Shown here: in pieces, positions 35,110-43,835 of the stretch
Position numbering within the stretch: position 1 is the stretch's first letter
Layout of the letters: each line of letters opens with the position of its first letter
NCBI GenBank assembly: GCA_958436175.1
Contig: CAUBJF010000009.1
Span: 1-64,000 of the forward strand
Reading direction: 5' to 3'
From: an uncultured Muribaculaceae bacterium
GTDB taxonomy: Bacteria; Bacteroidota; Bacteroidia; Bacteroidales; Muribaculaceae
DNA length: 64,000 bases
The notes under the pieces: model-generated
The model's database searches: none
Seen by the model: the letters and a program-made list of their open reading frames with translations, nothing else
What the model was told of the DNA's origin: nothing
Made by a program: the position numbers and the translations under genes

Positions 35110-36138
35110 ATGGTCAATAAGGAAAACAAAATAGGTTCCAAGCTACGGTTTCTTCGGCATATATCGATATTGTCGGTAATATTAGTGCTGTCGGCCTGTC
35201 TTTTGTCTGCGTCAAGGTCCAAGAATCCGTCCAGTGGCGAGCTGAAGACTTCGAGGTATGTCTATACCGGAGGCGTTGTCGACGGCAAACAGCATGGCTT
35301 CGGCATCTGCCGATATAATGATGGTTCGGTCTATACCGGGAACTGGAATATGGGCTACAAGGAAGGTCTCGGAAGGATAGAGAAGGCCGACGGGTCTATG
35401 GATTTCGGTCGTTGGCGGCGCGGAACTCTCTCCGCACCGGCAGGACGCAAATTCAAAGTCGGGAAGAGGTGCTATGGCATAGATGCCGCGAAGTACCAGA
35501 AAGACATCGACTGGAAGAATCTGTCGCTGTATGCAAATGCCGATGGCACGATATCAACGAAGAAGAGCAAGTACAGGCAGCCGGTACTCTTCGCTCTTTT
35601 GAAGAGTACCGAGGGCGTTACTATTCGCGATCCCTATTTCAAGAAGAATTTCGCCAAAGCCAAGGAATGCGGCATCATCCGTGGTGCCTATCACTTTCTA
35701 AGTGTATCATCGCCTGTCGATGAACAAGTCAAGTTCTTCATTGCCAACACGCCGCTCGAAAAAGGTGACTTTCCGCCTGTGCTCGACCTCGAAATCAGCA
35801 AGAAAACGATGGCGAAGTACCATTCCAAGGTCGTTAAGATGGCCAAACAATGGCTCAAGGCTGTTGAGAAACACTACGGCGTTCGCCCGATTATCTATAC
35901 CTACGACAACTATTACCGCGACTATATTCGTGGTCACGGTCTCGATGATTATGACTATTGGATAGCACGTTACGGCGCCGAACCGTCGGCTCGGCATTGG
36001 GAAATATGGCAGTTGACCGACAAGGGGATATGTAGCGGCATAAATCACAAGGTGGACGTCAACCGTTTCAAAGGTTCTTATGCCGACTTGAAGGAATATG
36101 TCCGTAAAAAAGGAATAAAGGCCGGTGCGAAAAATTGA
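35110..36138 (+). CDS. MORN-repeat GH25 muramidase
   Basis: An exported 342-residue lysozyme-type enzyme that cuts between MurNAc and GlcNAc. A hydrophobic signal (ISILSVILVLSACLLSAS) may end in a lipobox Cys. About residues 50-100 hold two to three MORN repeats (YTGGVVDGKQHGFGICRYND, then YTGNWNMGYKEGLGRIEK). The GH25 domain starts at CYGIDAAKYQKDIDW and has the acid pair VLDLEIS, with EGVTIRDPYFKKN and a C-terminal HKVDVNRFKG. A MORN-GH25 fusion is not the standard layout. It is divergent from the wall-peptide operon, sharing its 204-base control region. Confidence 0.9.
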   Translation: MVNKENKIGSKLRFLRHISILSVILVLSACLLSASRSKNPSSGELKTSRYVYTGGVVDGKQHGFGICRYNDGSVYTGNWNMGYKEGLGRIEKADGSMDFGRWRRGTLSAPAGRKFKVGKRCYGIDAAKYQKDIDWKNLSLYANADGTISTKKSKYRQPVLFALLKSTEGVTIRDPYFKKNFAKAKECGIIRGAYHFLSVSSPVDEQVKFFIANTPLEKGDFPPVLDLEISKKTMAKYHSKVVKMAKQWLKAVEKHYGVRPIIYTYDNYYRDYIRGHGLDDYDYWIARYGAEPSARHWEIWQLTDKGICSGINHKVDVNRFKGSYADLKEYVRKKGIKAGAKN

Positions 36139-36149
36139 ATATCTTCGAC

Positions 36150-37304
36150 TCAGGATGCTTCCTGCACCCTATAGTGGTGATGGAAGTAGAATAATGCCCA
36201 GGCTCCTATGATTGCTGCCGGAATTCCTATAAGGGTTGTCGAATCATAGCCCCACCCTGCATGGATAGCTGCTCCGCCCAAGGCTGCTGCTATGGCATTG
36301 GAAAGGTTGAAGGCTATTTGTATGCCTGCGCCTCCCAGCATCTCGCCTCCCTTGGCAAACTTTACGATGAGATATTGAAGAGGACCTCCGAGGGCGAAAA
36401 GACATCCTGTGGAGATAAACATAAGTATGACTGCCGCAAACTTATAGTCGCAGAATAGATATATCAGAATCATACATGCTCCGGCTATGGCTGAAGACCA
36501 TGCAGATACTACTGAAGCAGGGAAGATTTCACCGAGCTTACCGGCAATGAAGTTACCGGCGACCATCCCTACGCCGGCTATTATCATGATCATGGTCATG
36601 CTCGAGACAGGGAAGCCTGCGACATCTGTCATAAGAGGCTCTATGTAGCTGAAATAGCAATAGACACTCATCTGACCGAAGAAGACACCCGTGTAGATGA
36701 GCCATGGGGTTCTTGATTTCAAGAAAGAGAACTGGCTTTTGATGCCTCCGCCTTGCAGGGCGGCCATTTTGGGAACCCATGCCCTGATGCCGATAAGACA
36801 TAATAGTCCCGAGAAAGCGACTATCGCAAAAGCATATCTCCAGCTCAAGACTTCGGTCACGTAAGTAGCTCCCGGAACGCCGACTACGTTCGCAATAGTC
36901 ATTCCTCCGACCATCATTGCGATTGCCGCAGTGCCGCGACCGGGTCCGGCAAGACGTGAGCAGACTATAGCTCCGGCACCGAAAAATGCTCCGTGGGGCA
37001 ATCCGGAGATGAAGCGCGAGATCAGTAGGACGGCATAGGACGGGGCTACAGCGGCGAGAAGATTGCCGATTACGATGAATGACGCGAGGAGGAGCATAAT
37101 CCTGTGCAAGGCCATGCGTCGCAGGAACAATAGTACTGGCGCGCCTACAACAACTCCGGCTGAGTAGGCTGAAATAAGATGTCCGGCTGTAGAAATTGAA
37201 ATGTTCAGCTCTTCGGCAACACTTCCAAGTATGCCCATCATGCCAAATTCGGCAATTCCGAGGGCGAAGGTACCGATAGCTAATGCTATAAGTCCTTTGT
37301 TCAT
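36150..37304 (-). CDS. Major facilitator superfamily transporter (AraJ/YdhP-like drug or sugar exporter)
   Basis: A 384-residue inner-membrane protein with twelve helices. It starts MNKGLIALAIGTFALGIAEF, and the first helix motif GTFALGIAEFGMMGIL is that of the DHA1 AraJ/YdhP group. The loop FLRRMALHRIMLLLASF is the usual motif A region. The start at 37304 is chosen over 37319 for this reason. It is convergent with the GH25 gene, 11 bases apart. Its substrate is unknown. Confidence 0.87.
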   Translation of the reverse strand: MNKGLIALAIGTFALGIAEFGMMGILGSVAEELNISISTAGHLISAYSAGVVVGAPVLLFLRRMALHRIMLLLASFIVIGNLLAAVAPSYAVLLISRFISGLPHGAFFGAGAIVCSRLAGPGRGTAAIAMMVGGMTIANVVGVPGATYVTEVLSWRYAFAIVAFSGLLCLIGIRAWVPKMAALQGGGIKSQFSFLKSRTPWLIYTGVFFGQMSVYCYFSYIEPLMTDVAGFPVSSMTMIMIIAGVGMVAGNFIAGKLGEIFPASVVSAWSSAIAGACMILIYLFCDYKFAAVILMFISTGCLFALGGPLQYLIVKFAKGGEMLGGAGIQIAFNLSNAIAAALGGAAIHAGWGYDSTTLIGIPAAIIGAWALFYFHHHYRVQEAS

Positions 37305-37357
37305 ATAATCTAATATCAAATCAAGCCCCCGGATGTTTGTCCGAGGGCATTATGACT

Positions 37358-38479
37358 TTATTTGCGTCGGCGTACAGAACGTGTCGCCGATGAAGATGAA
37401 TTTTGCTTTTTGGGTTCTTTGATTTTCTTGGCTTTAGCCGATCGTTTGTTCGACCGAGAGCTTGCACGTGTCTTGGATGTCTTGGGGGTAGCGGCTTCGA
37501 TGTTTGTGCCTGTGGAGTCGCCGGCAGCGAGGGCTGCTTCGCGGGCTTCACGTGCCTCACGCGCAGCTATTACTTCTTCGCGGCTCGGTACCCAGAGTTT
37601 CTTTTCGAAGTCGTCGAGACGTTTCTGTATGCTGTCCTGAGCCTTTTTAAGGTCGTCAGGGTCAGAGTACATCTGGACCATCGAACGGTTCTTGAGGTTG
37701 CGTGTCTTGTAGATGTCTCCGTCGTACATATTAAGGGTGAAGAAATCGTCGTATGTGCAGGTCGGCAGATTGTTGTCGTCATCGACGAAAATTGTCTGTG
37801 CGGCAAGATATGGCCGAAGGTCGGAGAAACGAACCCAGAACATCGGGTACTTCAGGGCATCTCCGCCAAAATCGCCGGCACGGTGCAGAACGGGACATAT
37901 AGCTTCCACGACAGGGCGCAGGCGGTTGTTGCGGGTATCGTATTCCCAGCGCTCTACGACATAGTATGAGAGGACTTCGTTGGTTGGCACGTCATTCTCG
38001 TTGATATCGAATTTCGGATTCTTCTCTGTCGAGCCTTTGGCATCGGTGAAGGGAATATAGAAACGTTCGAGAACGTCACGTGTCTTGATTTTGTATTCAT
38101 CCGTGAAAATCTCGCGACCGTCGAGGTACTCATATGCCGGGATGGTGTTCGAAGCAAGAAGACGGAGAATGATACGGAAGAGGTTTTCCTGACCGGCTAT
38201 AGGCTCCTCGGGGAAATAGAGAGGGGCATTCTTGTCTTTGTCGAGGTCGAGAGATCGGTATATGACCCGCATCCACTGACGGTCGGCATCGGATATGGAA
38301 GAGTTATCGTCGGTATAGAAATTCTGCATTCTTTCCGTAACAACGGTGCCGTCCTGCTGCTTGGCGGCGTTGCGGTCATGTCCACGTCGGCGTACGACGC
38401 CTGTCTGATCCTGTGCGGAGGCGCAGACAGCGCAGAAAAGGATCGACAGCAATATACTTATGCGTGATAATCTATGCAT
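37358..38479 (-). CDS. porN: Type 9 secretion ring protein PorN/GldN
   Basis: A periplasmic T9SS subunit of 373 residues, with signal MHRLSRISILLSILFCAVCASA. It forms the PorK-PorN ring below the outer membrane. The GldN-family core runs from NFYTDDNSSISDADRQWMRV through LDLDKDKNAPLYFPEE to SDLRPYLAAQTIFVDDDNN. The C-terminal 60 residues are strongly basic and low complexity (RASSRSNKRSAKAKKIK), an unusual tail. It is the last gene of the por operon, 15 bases after porM. Confidence 0.92.
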   Translation of the reverse strand: MHRLSRISILLSILFCAVCASAQDQTGVVRRRGHDRNAAKQQDGTVVTERMQNFYTDDNSSISDADRQWMRVIYRSLDLDKDKNAPLYFPEEPIAGQENLFRIILRLLASNTIPAYEYLDGREIFTDEYKIKTRDVLERFYIPFTDAKGSTEKNPKFDINENDVPTNEVLSYYVVERWEYDTRNNRLRPVVEAICPVLHRAGDFGGDALKYPMFWVRFSDLRPYLAAQTIFVDDDNNLPTCTYDDFFTLNMYDGDIYKTRNLKNRSMVQMYSDPDDLKKAQDSIQKRLDDFEKKLWVPSREEVIAAREAREAREAALAAGDSTGTNIEAATPKTSKTRASSRSNKRSAKAKKIKEPKKQNSSSSATRSVRRRK

Positions 38480-38494
38480 GGGATTGTTGGTTTC

Positions 38495-40060
38495 TTAGTT
38501 AACGATAACTTCCATCGGAGATAGGTCGCGGGTGAGTCCGTCGGGGCCCTTAGCTTTTATCCTCGAGATATAGAAACGTTTCCCGCGTCCGAGGCGCTGG
38601 AATTGCTGTTTCTGTCGGGGCGAGAACTGCGAACCGGCACTAACTTCCGGCATGGCGTTACCGGAGGAGTCGAAAAAGACTGTTTCGAAGCTTTCGACAG
38701 TAAATGGAGTGTCGAGGAGTCCGTCGTCGATAGCCGCTTCAAGGCCCGGCGATGACAGAAGAAGTGCTTTCTGGAAGGGCTTACCGCCACGGTAGTGGTC
38801 GATGTTGCCCGAAGCGTCTTTGAATGCAATGAATGGAGTCGGGTCGGGGAGTTTGCGTACGCGGAAGTTGGTCGTAGCCACGGTGACGGGGTGACCGTCC
38901 ATGTTGGCTGTCACAGTTACGACGGCATCAGAGCCGACTGTGGTCGGATGCGCTATCCATTGGTCGCCTTTGCGTGTAAGGCTTCCGTTTGTCATGGTGG
39001 CGGATATATCGCCCATGGCGACACCGGGTACAGAGATACTTATCGGGTTTTCGATACCGGCATAGAGGACATTCATCATCGTGGCCGAAACGGTTGCCAT
39101 TGGTTCTATAACCGTATAGGACGAGGAAAATTCCTGACGGCTGCTTGTGCCGTCGCTGTTCTGTATCTCAAGCCAGCCTTTGTAATCGAAATTACCTGTC
39201 GAGCCGGTATTGATTTCGTAGAGGCCGTTGGTGTTGTCGAGTTTCTTGCCGTCGATGAATATTTCGGGGCGCTGGGTGGTGTCGACAGCTGCCAGGACAA
39301 TGTTTGCTGAGTATTTGCCACCGCGCATGACCAGGCGCGACTGGGGTATCACATAGGCGCTGAGCTCGTTGACACGGAGATCGCCTGCATCGACCTGTGA
39401 AAGTAGTGATGACAGGGCCTCTCCTTCAGCGTACAGAATGTCGTTCTGCAGTTTCGAAAGGAGGGTGACGGCCGCAACGACGGGTTGCTGGTCGAACTTA
39501 GACTCTTCCCATGTCTGGGGTGCGAGCGTACCTGCTCTGTGCACAGATTCTGTAGCGAGTGCCTCGCGTATTGTCGAGCGCTTGAGAGTGTCGGCAACCA
39601 TCCCTGCGATGAAATCGCGGTATATGTCTATGCGGTTTCGAAGGTCTTGACCGCGTGAGTTGCCCGGTGCAAGCATGATGACGGCGGCGCTTTCGAGGTC
39701 GTCGCGGTTGAGTATGTTTGCAGGGTCTCCTTCGCTTCCGTCGGCCTTGCGGACAATCAGGTATTTGAGTGTATCGACATAGGAATAGAGAATATCTGTT
39801 TTCTGCCGTACTTCTGTCGCTTTGTCGTACCAGGTCTGGCCTTTACCGGGGTTCTGTTCGGCAAAGGCAGCCAGCTGGCCATAGATAGCACTGTTTCGTT
39901 GTCCTATATTGTTGTTTGAGCGGTTTAGGCCTTCATGGACCTGGGTGAAACCGTCCAGAACGTCGCTGCTCACATTGAGCGCGAGCATGGCTGTCAGGAC
40001 GATATACATAAGGTTTATCATCTTCTGACGTGGCGACAGGCGGTTTGTATTTGCTCCCAT
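38495..40060 (-). CDS. porM: Type 9 secretion motor protein PorM/GldM
   Basis: A 521-residue inner-membrane protein with one N-terminal helix (QKMINLMYIVLTAMLALNVS) and a long periplasmic part made of four domains that reaches up to the PorK-PorN ring. It partners PorL to use the proton gradient. The start MGANTNRLSPRQKMINLMYI is diagnostic for GldM. It is 20 bases after porL and 15 bases before porN, in operon order. Confidence 0.95.
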   Translation of the reverse strand: MGANTNRLSPRQKMINLMYIVLTAMLALNVSSDVLDGFTQVHEGLNRSNNNIGQRNSAIYGQLAAFAEQNPGKGQTWYDKATEVRQKTDILYSYVDTLKYLIVRKADGSEGDPANILNRDDLESAAVIMLAPGNSRGQDLRNRIDIYRDFIAGMVADTLKRSTIREALATESVHRAGTLAPQTWEESKFDQQPVVAAVTLLSKLQNDILYAEGEALSSLLSQVDAGDLRVNELSAYVIPQSRLVMRGGKYSANIVLAAVDTTQRPEIFIDGKKLDNTNGLYEINTGSTGNFDYKGWLEIQNSDGTSSRQEFSSSYTVIEPMATVSATMMNVLYAGIENPISISVPGVAMGDISATMTNGSLTRKGDQWIAHPTTVGSDAVVTVTANMDGHPVTVATTNFRVRKLPDPTPFIAFKDASGNIDHYRGGKPFQKALLLSSPGLEAAIDDGLLDTPFTVESFETVFFDSSGNAMPEVSAGSQFSPRQKQQFQRLGRGKRFYISRIKAKGPDGLTRDLSPMEVIVN

Positions 40061-40080
40061 TGATAAGCTTGGTTTATATA

Positions 40081-41013
40081 TTATTTGTTTGCCTGAGCGT
40101 GTACGGTGTGCTCAGGTGTCACAGGTACGCCGTCGAGGTCTGGTGTCATGACGGGGCGGTACATGTTGACGGTCATAGCCGTAACCATCTTTTCGTATAC
40201 GCTGTTGAGCTGCTGCATATAGCGAGCCATCTTTTCTGTCTCTTCGCAGTAGCGCGCACTCTGGCTGGCACTCTTTTCGTACATGTCGCGGATGTCTTTG
40301 ATACCACGGTTGACGCGGTCGATTGCGTCAAGCTGCGATGAAACGCTGCGGAGCTGGAGCTCATAGATAGTGTTCAGTCCTCCGAGGTTCTGGTGTAGAG
40401 CCTGCATCTGGTCGACGTAGCCTTGCGAGCTGTCGCGGATGCTTTCGGAGTTCTCTGTAATGGAGCGGTAGCTCTGGAGAAGGACTTCCGACACCTGGTT
40501 GAGAGCTGTCGTGCTGGCGTGGAACTGCTGGAGATCGTTGGCGATGGTTGCCATCTGCTCGGCCGCATGTGCCATCTTGGCGATGCTGTCGGCAACAGAT
40601 GCCGTCTGCTCGTCGGTGAGATTCACGCCTTCGGCGATACCGACTGCTGCGGCTGCATGTCTTTTGCCGTTAGCAGAGGGATATCCGGCGACTACCTGCC
40701 CACCGAAACCGCCACCTGTGATTGGTTCGATACCTTCCTTGTCGCCGTCGCCGAGAGCCGGGAATACTTCTTCCCACTTATATTCTTTCGGGGGACGGTC
40801 GAACGCTGTCAGGACGAACATGAGGACTTCCGTACCCATGCCAATCGACAGCAGGGTATTGCCGCCGGGGAGGTGAAGGATTTTGAACAGTGCGCCCCAG
40901 ATTACCACGGCTGCGCCGATGGAGTAGGCGAAGTTGAAGAAGCGCTGGCCTTTCTCGCTGCTGATGAAGGCGCTGATACCTCTCTTGTATGTCTGTACTT
41001 TTTCTATAGTCAT
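40081..41013 (-). CDS. porL: Type 9 secretion motor protein PorL/GldL
   Basis: Inner-membrane partner of PorM, 310 residues. Two helices lie at about residues 25-70 (FFNFAYSIGAAVVIWGALFK; LLSIGMGTEVLMFVLTAF), with the conserved Glu of the second helix thought to carry protons. A cytosolic helical tail of about 200 residues includes coiled coil (MAHAAEQMATIANDLQQFHA). Its long Ser/Gln-rich tail resembles that of other Bacteroidales PorL. It lies 6 bases after porK. Confidence 0.94.
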   Translation of the reverse strand: MTIEKVQTYKRGISAFISSEKGQRFFNFAYSIGAAVVIWGALFKILHLPGGNTLLSIGMGTEVLMFVLTAFDRPPKEYKWEEVFPALGDGDKEGIEPITGGGFGGQVVAGYPSANGKRHAAAAVGIAEGVNLTDEQTASVADSIAKMAHAAEQMATIANDLQQFHASTTALNQVSEVLLQSYRSITENSESIRDSSQGYVDQMQALHQNLGGLNTIYELQLRSVSSQLDAIDRVNRGIKDIRDMYEKSASQSARYCEETEKMARYMQQLNSVYEKMVTAMTVNMYRPVMTPDLDGVPVTPEHTVHAQANK

Positions 41014-41019
41014 GGTAAA

Positions 41020-42465
41020 TTATTTCTTATTGTTCTGTTTCTGGCCTCTTGCGAAACCTATCTGGGTGCGGACGCAACGGAAGCCGATATAGGAGCGCTG
41101 CTCGTTCTGGTATTCCCACATGCGTAGGTCGGAGCGTACGTTGTGGGCCACGTCTTTCCAGGAGCCGCCGCGTATGATCTTACGCTTCATCTTGTAAGGG
41201 TCCTCGATGGCTGCATCGTAGCGATACTCGGGGTTGAGGTCGTTGGTGAGACGTCCTACACTCTCGGTAAATGCTGTCGAGGTCCATTCGCTGACGTTAC
41301 CTGCCATGTCGTAGAGTCCGAAGTCGTTCGGCGAGTATGTGCCGACACGCGATGTGATGACGTGACCGTCCTTGACGTAGTTGCCTTCCTGGGGCTTGAA
41401 GTTGGCATAGAAGCATCCTTTGTCTTCGCTCATTGTGAGGTCGCCGTCCCAGGGATACATGTTCTCGTCGACACCGGCACGGGCAGCATATTCCCATTCG
41501 GCTTCTGTCGGGAGACGGTAGGGTTCTACGTAGATGCCGTCTTTGCCGAGCGAGCGGCGAAGGTAGTCGGTGCGCCAGTTTGCGAAAGCATTTGCCTGTT
41601 CCCAGCTCACACCTACGACGGGGTAGTCGTTGTAGCCGCCGTTGGCGAAGTACATACGTACGTATGGCTCATTGTAGGCATTCTCGAAGTCATTGACCCA
41701 TGCTGTCGTGTCGGGATAGACGTTTACTATATATGTATTGAGGAAGTCGTATTCACCGGTCAGCGGTCGTGATATCGTCTGACGTATGATTTCGCCGTCT
41801 TCATTTATATAGGCCGTGTCTTTGGATATCACAGGGTTGTCGGTCGGGGTAGGACGGTCGGTATTGTATTCGCGACGCTTGGGATCCATGCGGTTGCGAC
41901 GACGCGAGGCCTCCGTCTGGTTGTATATTTCGTAGCGATAGTTGAGCTGGGCATCATCGAGTTCGCGTACACCGGTGATGGGATTGGTGCGATAGACGCT
42001 TTCGATTGCCCTCTGCTCGTCCTCATTGGCGTTGCGCCATGGGATAGGTTTGTTCCAGTTGAGGTGTGGCGTGATGGGGTTGCCTTCGCGGTCTTCCTCA
42101 ATCTTGAATTCCTCGTTGCCGCCATAGGCTGGATCGGCGAGGCGTTCGCGGATGATGGAGTCGCGTACCCAGAGTACGAACTGCTTGTATTTGCCGTTCG
42201 TGATTTCTGTTTCGTCCATCCAGAAACCATCGACTGAGATGCCTCTTGCATTAGCTTCGAGATTCCATAGAGAATCAGCCTTTCCCACTCCTACTTTCAT
42301 GGAGCCACGATCGACGAGGACCATACCATAGGGTGTGGGTTCGGCCCAGGAACTTGCGCTGACACCGGTGACCTCGCCTCCTGACGACGAGCGACCTCCG
42401 GCACAGGAGCTTGCCACGAGGGCTGCTGTAAGGCACGAGAAGAGTATGTTGGTTGCTTTTTTCAT
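41020..42465 (-). CDS. porK: Type 9 secretion lipoprotein PorK/GldK
   Basis: Outer-membrane lipoprotein, 481 residues, that builds the ring with PorN. The lipobox is LVASSCAGG, with Cys at about residue 21. An FGE-sulfatase-like fold fills the rest: WMDETEITNGKYKQFVLWV at about residue 80, YPVVGVSWEQANAFANWRT at about 280, LPTEAEWEYAARAG, and the ending GGSWKDVAHNVRSDLRM and YIGFRCVRTQIG. It lies 23 bases after porP. Confidence 0.95.
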   Translation of the reverse strand: MKKATNILFSCLTAALVASSCAGGRSSSGGEVTGVSASSWAEPTPYGMVLVDRGSMKVGVGKADSLWNLEANARGISVDGFWMDETEITNGKYKQFVLWVRDSIIRERLADPAYGGNEEFKIEEDREGNPITPHLNWNKPIPWRNANEDEQRAIESVYRTNPITGVRELDDAQLNYRYEIYNQTEASRRRNRMDPKRREYNTDRPTPTDNPVISKDTAYINEDGEIIRQTISRPLTGEYDFLNTYIVNVYPDTTAWVNDFENAYNEPYVRMYFANGGYNDYPVVGVSWEQANAFANWRTDYLRRSLGKDGIYVEPYRLPTEAEWEYAARAGVDENMYPWDGDLTMSEDKGCFYANFKPQEGNYVKDGHVITSRVGTYSPNDFGLYDMAGNVSEWTSTAFTESVGRLTNDLNPEYRYDAAIEDPYKMKRKIIRGGSWKDVAHNVRSDLRMWEYQNEQRSYIGFRCVRTQIGFARGQKQNNKK

Positions 42466-42488
42466 ATTGCAAGACTTGGAAATCTAAC

Positions 42489-43493
42489 TTACATCAGGCG
42501 TACGCTCTTGTGACGATGACGGTTCTTTTCGGAGAAGTCGAGTTTGAGGCTGTAGCCTAAGAAAAGCTCGTGGCTACCGGAGGAGGCGCTTCGGATAGCG
42601 GAGGTGACGTAGTCGTAGCTGTAGCCGATATAGAAATTTTTGATTTCGGCGGCCACGGTAGCTATCACGGCATCGTCCCAGCGGTATCCGATTCCGAAGG
42701 AGAAGAGCCTGCGGTAGCGTGCTCTGGCCGTAATCTCGCCGGTGGTGAACGTAAAATCGCTCTTGACAAGTACCGAAGGTACTATTTCAAATAACGTGTT
42801 TTTAATTGGAATATTGCAACCGGCCGTAAAATATAAAGTGCGGTTGGCTTTGAACTCATATTTAGCTTCGCCCGAGGTTTCGGAGCCTCCGGAGCTGTTG
42901 GCTGTGTTCATAGATACTGTCGGAGACGACAGATGTGTGCATGAGACACCGGCATAGAAACGTGGATGCTGGTACCAGAGACCGGCAGCGAAGTCGAAGG
43001 CGGTGCCGTGGATGTCGGAGGTGGGGATACCCTCGTCAGTGCCCTGGTGATAGTCGTCATCATCGGGAAGATAGACTTCGGATCCTTTGAAAGACTGGTC
43101 GTACATGCCGAGCTGTATGGCGGCTGTCCATTCTCCGCCAAGTTTGCGGATTTTGTATCCTAACTGAGCTCCGGCAATGAGGCTGCGGAAAAGGCCGGCA
43201 CTTTCCTGGTTGATTACAAGGCCTACACCGATGCGCTTGCCGAAAAGCTTCAGGGGCATGTCGCCGGCGGCAATGAAACTCTTGGGGGCATTGTCAATTC
43301 CGACCCACTGAAGACGACCACCGCCACGGATTCTCAGGAAATCCGTCGAGCCGACAGCGGCAGGATTGTAGAAAGTCGGGACTTCGTAGTATTGAGAAAA
43401 CTGAGCATCTGTCTGGCCAAGGACTGGGAGCGCACCGGTCAGCATGGCCAGAACAAACAGGAAGAACCCGACGTGTTTAATCATCATCTTCAT
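42489..43493 (-). CDS. porP: PorP/SprF-family outer-membrane protein
   Basis: A 334-residue beta-barrel of the PorP/SprF family, with signal FFLFVLAMLTGALPVLGQTD. The start QFSQYYEVPTFYNPAAVGST is the family signature; the barrel closes with LFLGYSLKLDFSEK. Such proteins are thought to anchor or release T9SS cargo at the surface. It heads the porP-K-L-M-N operon. No TAnnTTTG promoter lies in the 60 bases between it and the ffs RNA, and a perfect 9-bp hairpin abuts its start. Confidence 0.92.
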   Translation of the reverse strand: MKMMIKHVGFFLFVLAMLTGALPVLGQTDAQFSQYYEVPTFYNPAAVGSTDFLRIRGGGRLQWVGIDNAPKSFIAAGDMPLKLFGKRIGVGLVINQESAGLFRSLIAGAQLGYKIRKLGGEWTAAIQLGMYDQSFKGSEVYLPDDDDYHQGTDEGIPTSDIHGTAFDFAAGLWYQHPRFYAGVSCTHLSSPTVSMNTANSSGGSETSGEAKYEFKANRTLYFTAGCNIPIKNTLFEIVPSVLVKSDFTFTTGEITARARYRRLFSFGIGYRWDDAVIATVAAEIKNFYIGYSYDYVTSAIRSASSGSHELFLGYSLKLDFSEKNRHRHKSVRLM

Positions 43494-43500
43494 ACTGGAT

Positions 43501-43527
43501 AATAAACGAGGAATGAAGTCGTTTATT
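43501..43527 (-). promoter_or_regulatory. Hairpin in the porP leader
   Basis: Perfect 9-bp inverted repeat AATAAACGA (43501-43509) and TCGTTTATT (43519-43527) with a 9-base loop. It ends 7 bases before the porP start codon, over the place of a ribosome-binding site. Confidence 0.6.
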
Positions 43528-43553
43528 GCGCCAGAAGTATGGATATGAAAAAA

Positions 43554-43649
43554 GGGTAAGCTTACTACAGCGCACCGCTACGACCCGATACCCTTGCTTC
43601 GGTCAAGACCTGGGGGATTCTCGGGGAGCTGGTCGTGTAGGACTTACCC
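43554..43649 (-). ncRNA. ffs: Small signal recognition particle RNA (4.5S-like)
   Basis: A minus-strand RNA of about 96 nt that folds into a rod. The ends GGGTAAG and CTTACCC pair, then TCCTACACGACC pairs imperfectly with GGTCGTAGCGG-like and CTGTAG parts of the other side. The apical part reads CCAGGTCTTGACCGAAGCAA then GGGTATCGGG. The AGCAAGGGTA string resembles the conserved symmetric-loop sequence of bacterial SRP RNAs that binds Ffh. A promoter lies 5 bases upstream and a T6 run follows at 43553-43548. A covariance search for the SRP family would settle it; a different small RNA is possible. Confidence 0.75.
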
Positions 43650-43654
43650 GGCTG

Positions 43655-43685
43655 CAAAGGTACGACCTTTTCGCGGCATGGCAAG
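43655..43685 (-). promoter_or_regulatory. Promoter of ffs
   Basis: On the minus strand CTTG (43685-43682), 19-base spacer, TACCTTTG (43662-43655), then the RNA 5 bases later. It fixes the strand of the RNA gene. Confidence 0.78.
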
Positions 43686-43753
43686 TGCTGAACGTGAATT
43701 TAACGTATTTTAATGATTGCTAAAGGTTCCCTTCTCGTTGTCTTTGTGCCTGG

Positions 43754-43775
43754 TTTACAGCGTTTACGCTGTAAA
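43754..43775. repeat. Perfect palindrome between hc1 terminator and ffs
   Basis: TTTACAGCG (43754-43762), loop TTTA, CGCTGTAAA (43767-43775). It overlaps the T-run of the hc1 terminator by 3 bases and lies about 70 bases upstream of the ffs promoter. Role unknown; a protein-binding site or a second hairpin of the terminator. Confidence 0.5.
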
Positions 43776-43811
43776 AAAACATCTGCCCCTGTCGTTGCAG
43801 CCAGGAGCAGA
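43773..43811 (-). terminator. Terminator of the hc1 gene
   Basis: On the minus strand TCTGCTCCTG (43811-43802) pairs with CAGGGGCAGA (43791-43782), one G-U, then TG and seven T (43779-43773). The G-U pair forms only in the minus-strand RNA. Confidence 0.85.
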
Positions 43812-43835
43812 CACTATTTCGTTAAAGGGACGGGA

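Noticed and set aside
43554..43649. RNA gene on the plus strand at the ffs position
   Set aside because: The rod can be drawn on either strand, but the promoter, the T-run and the AGCAAGGGTA string all exist only in minus-strand orientation.
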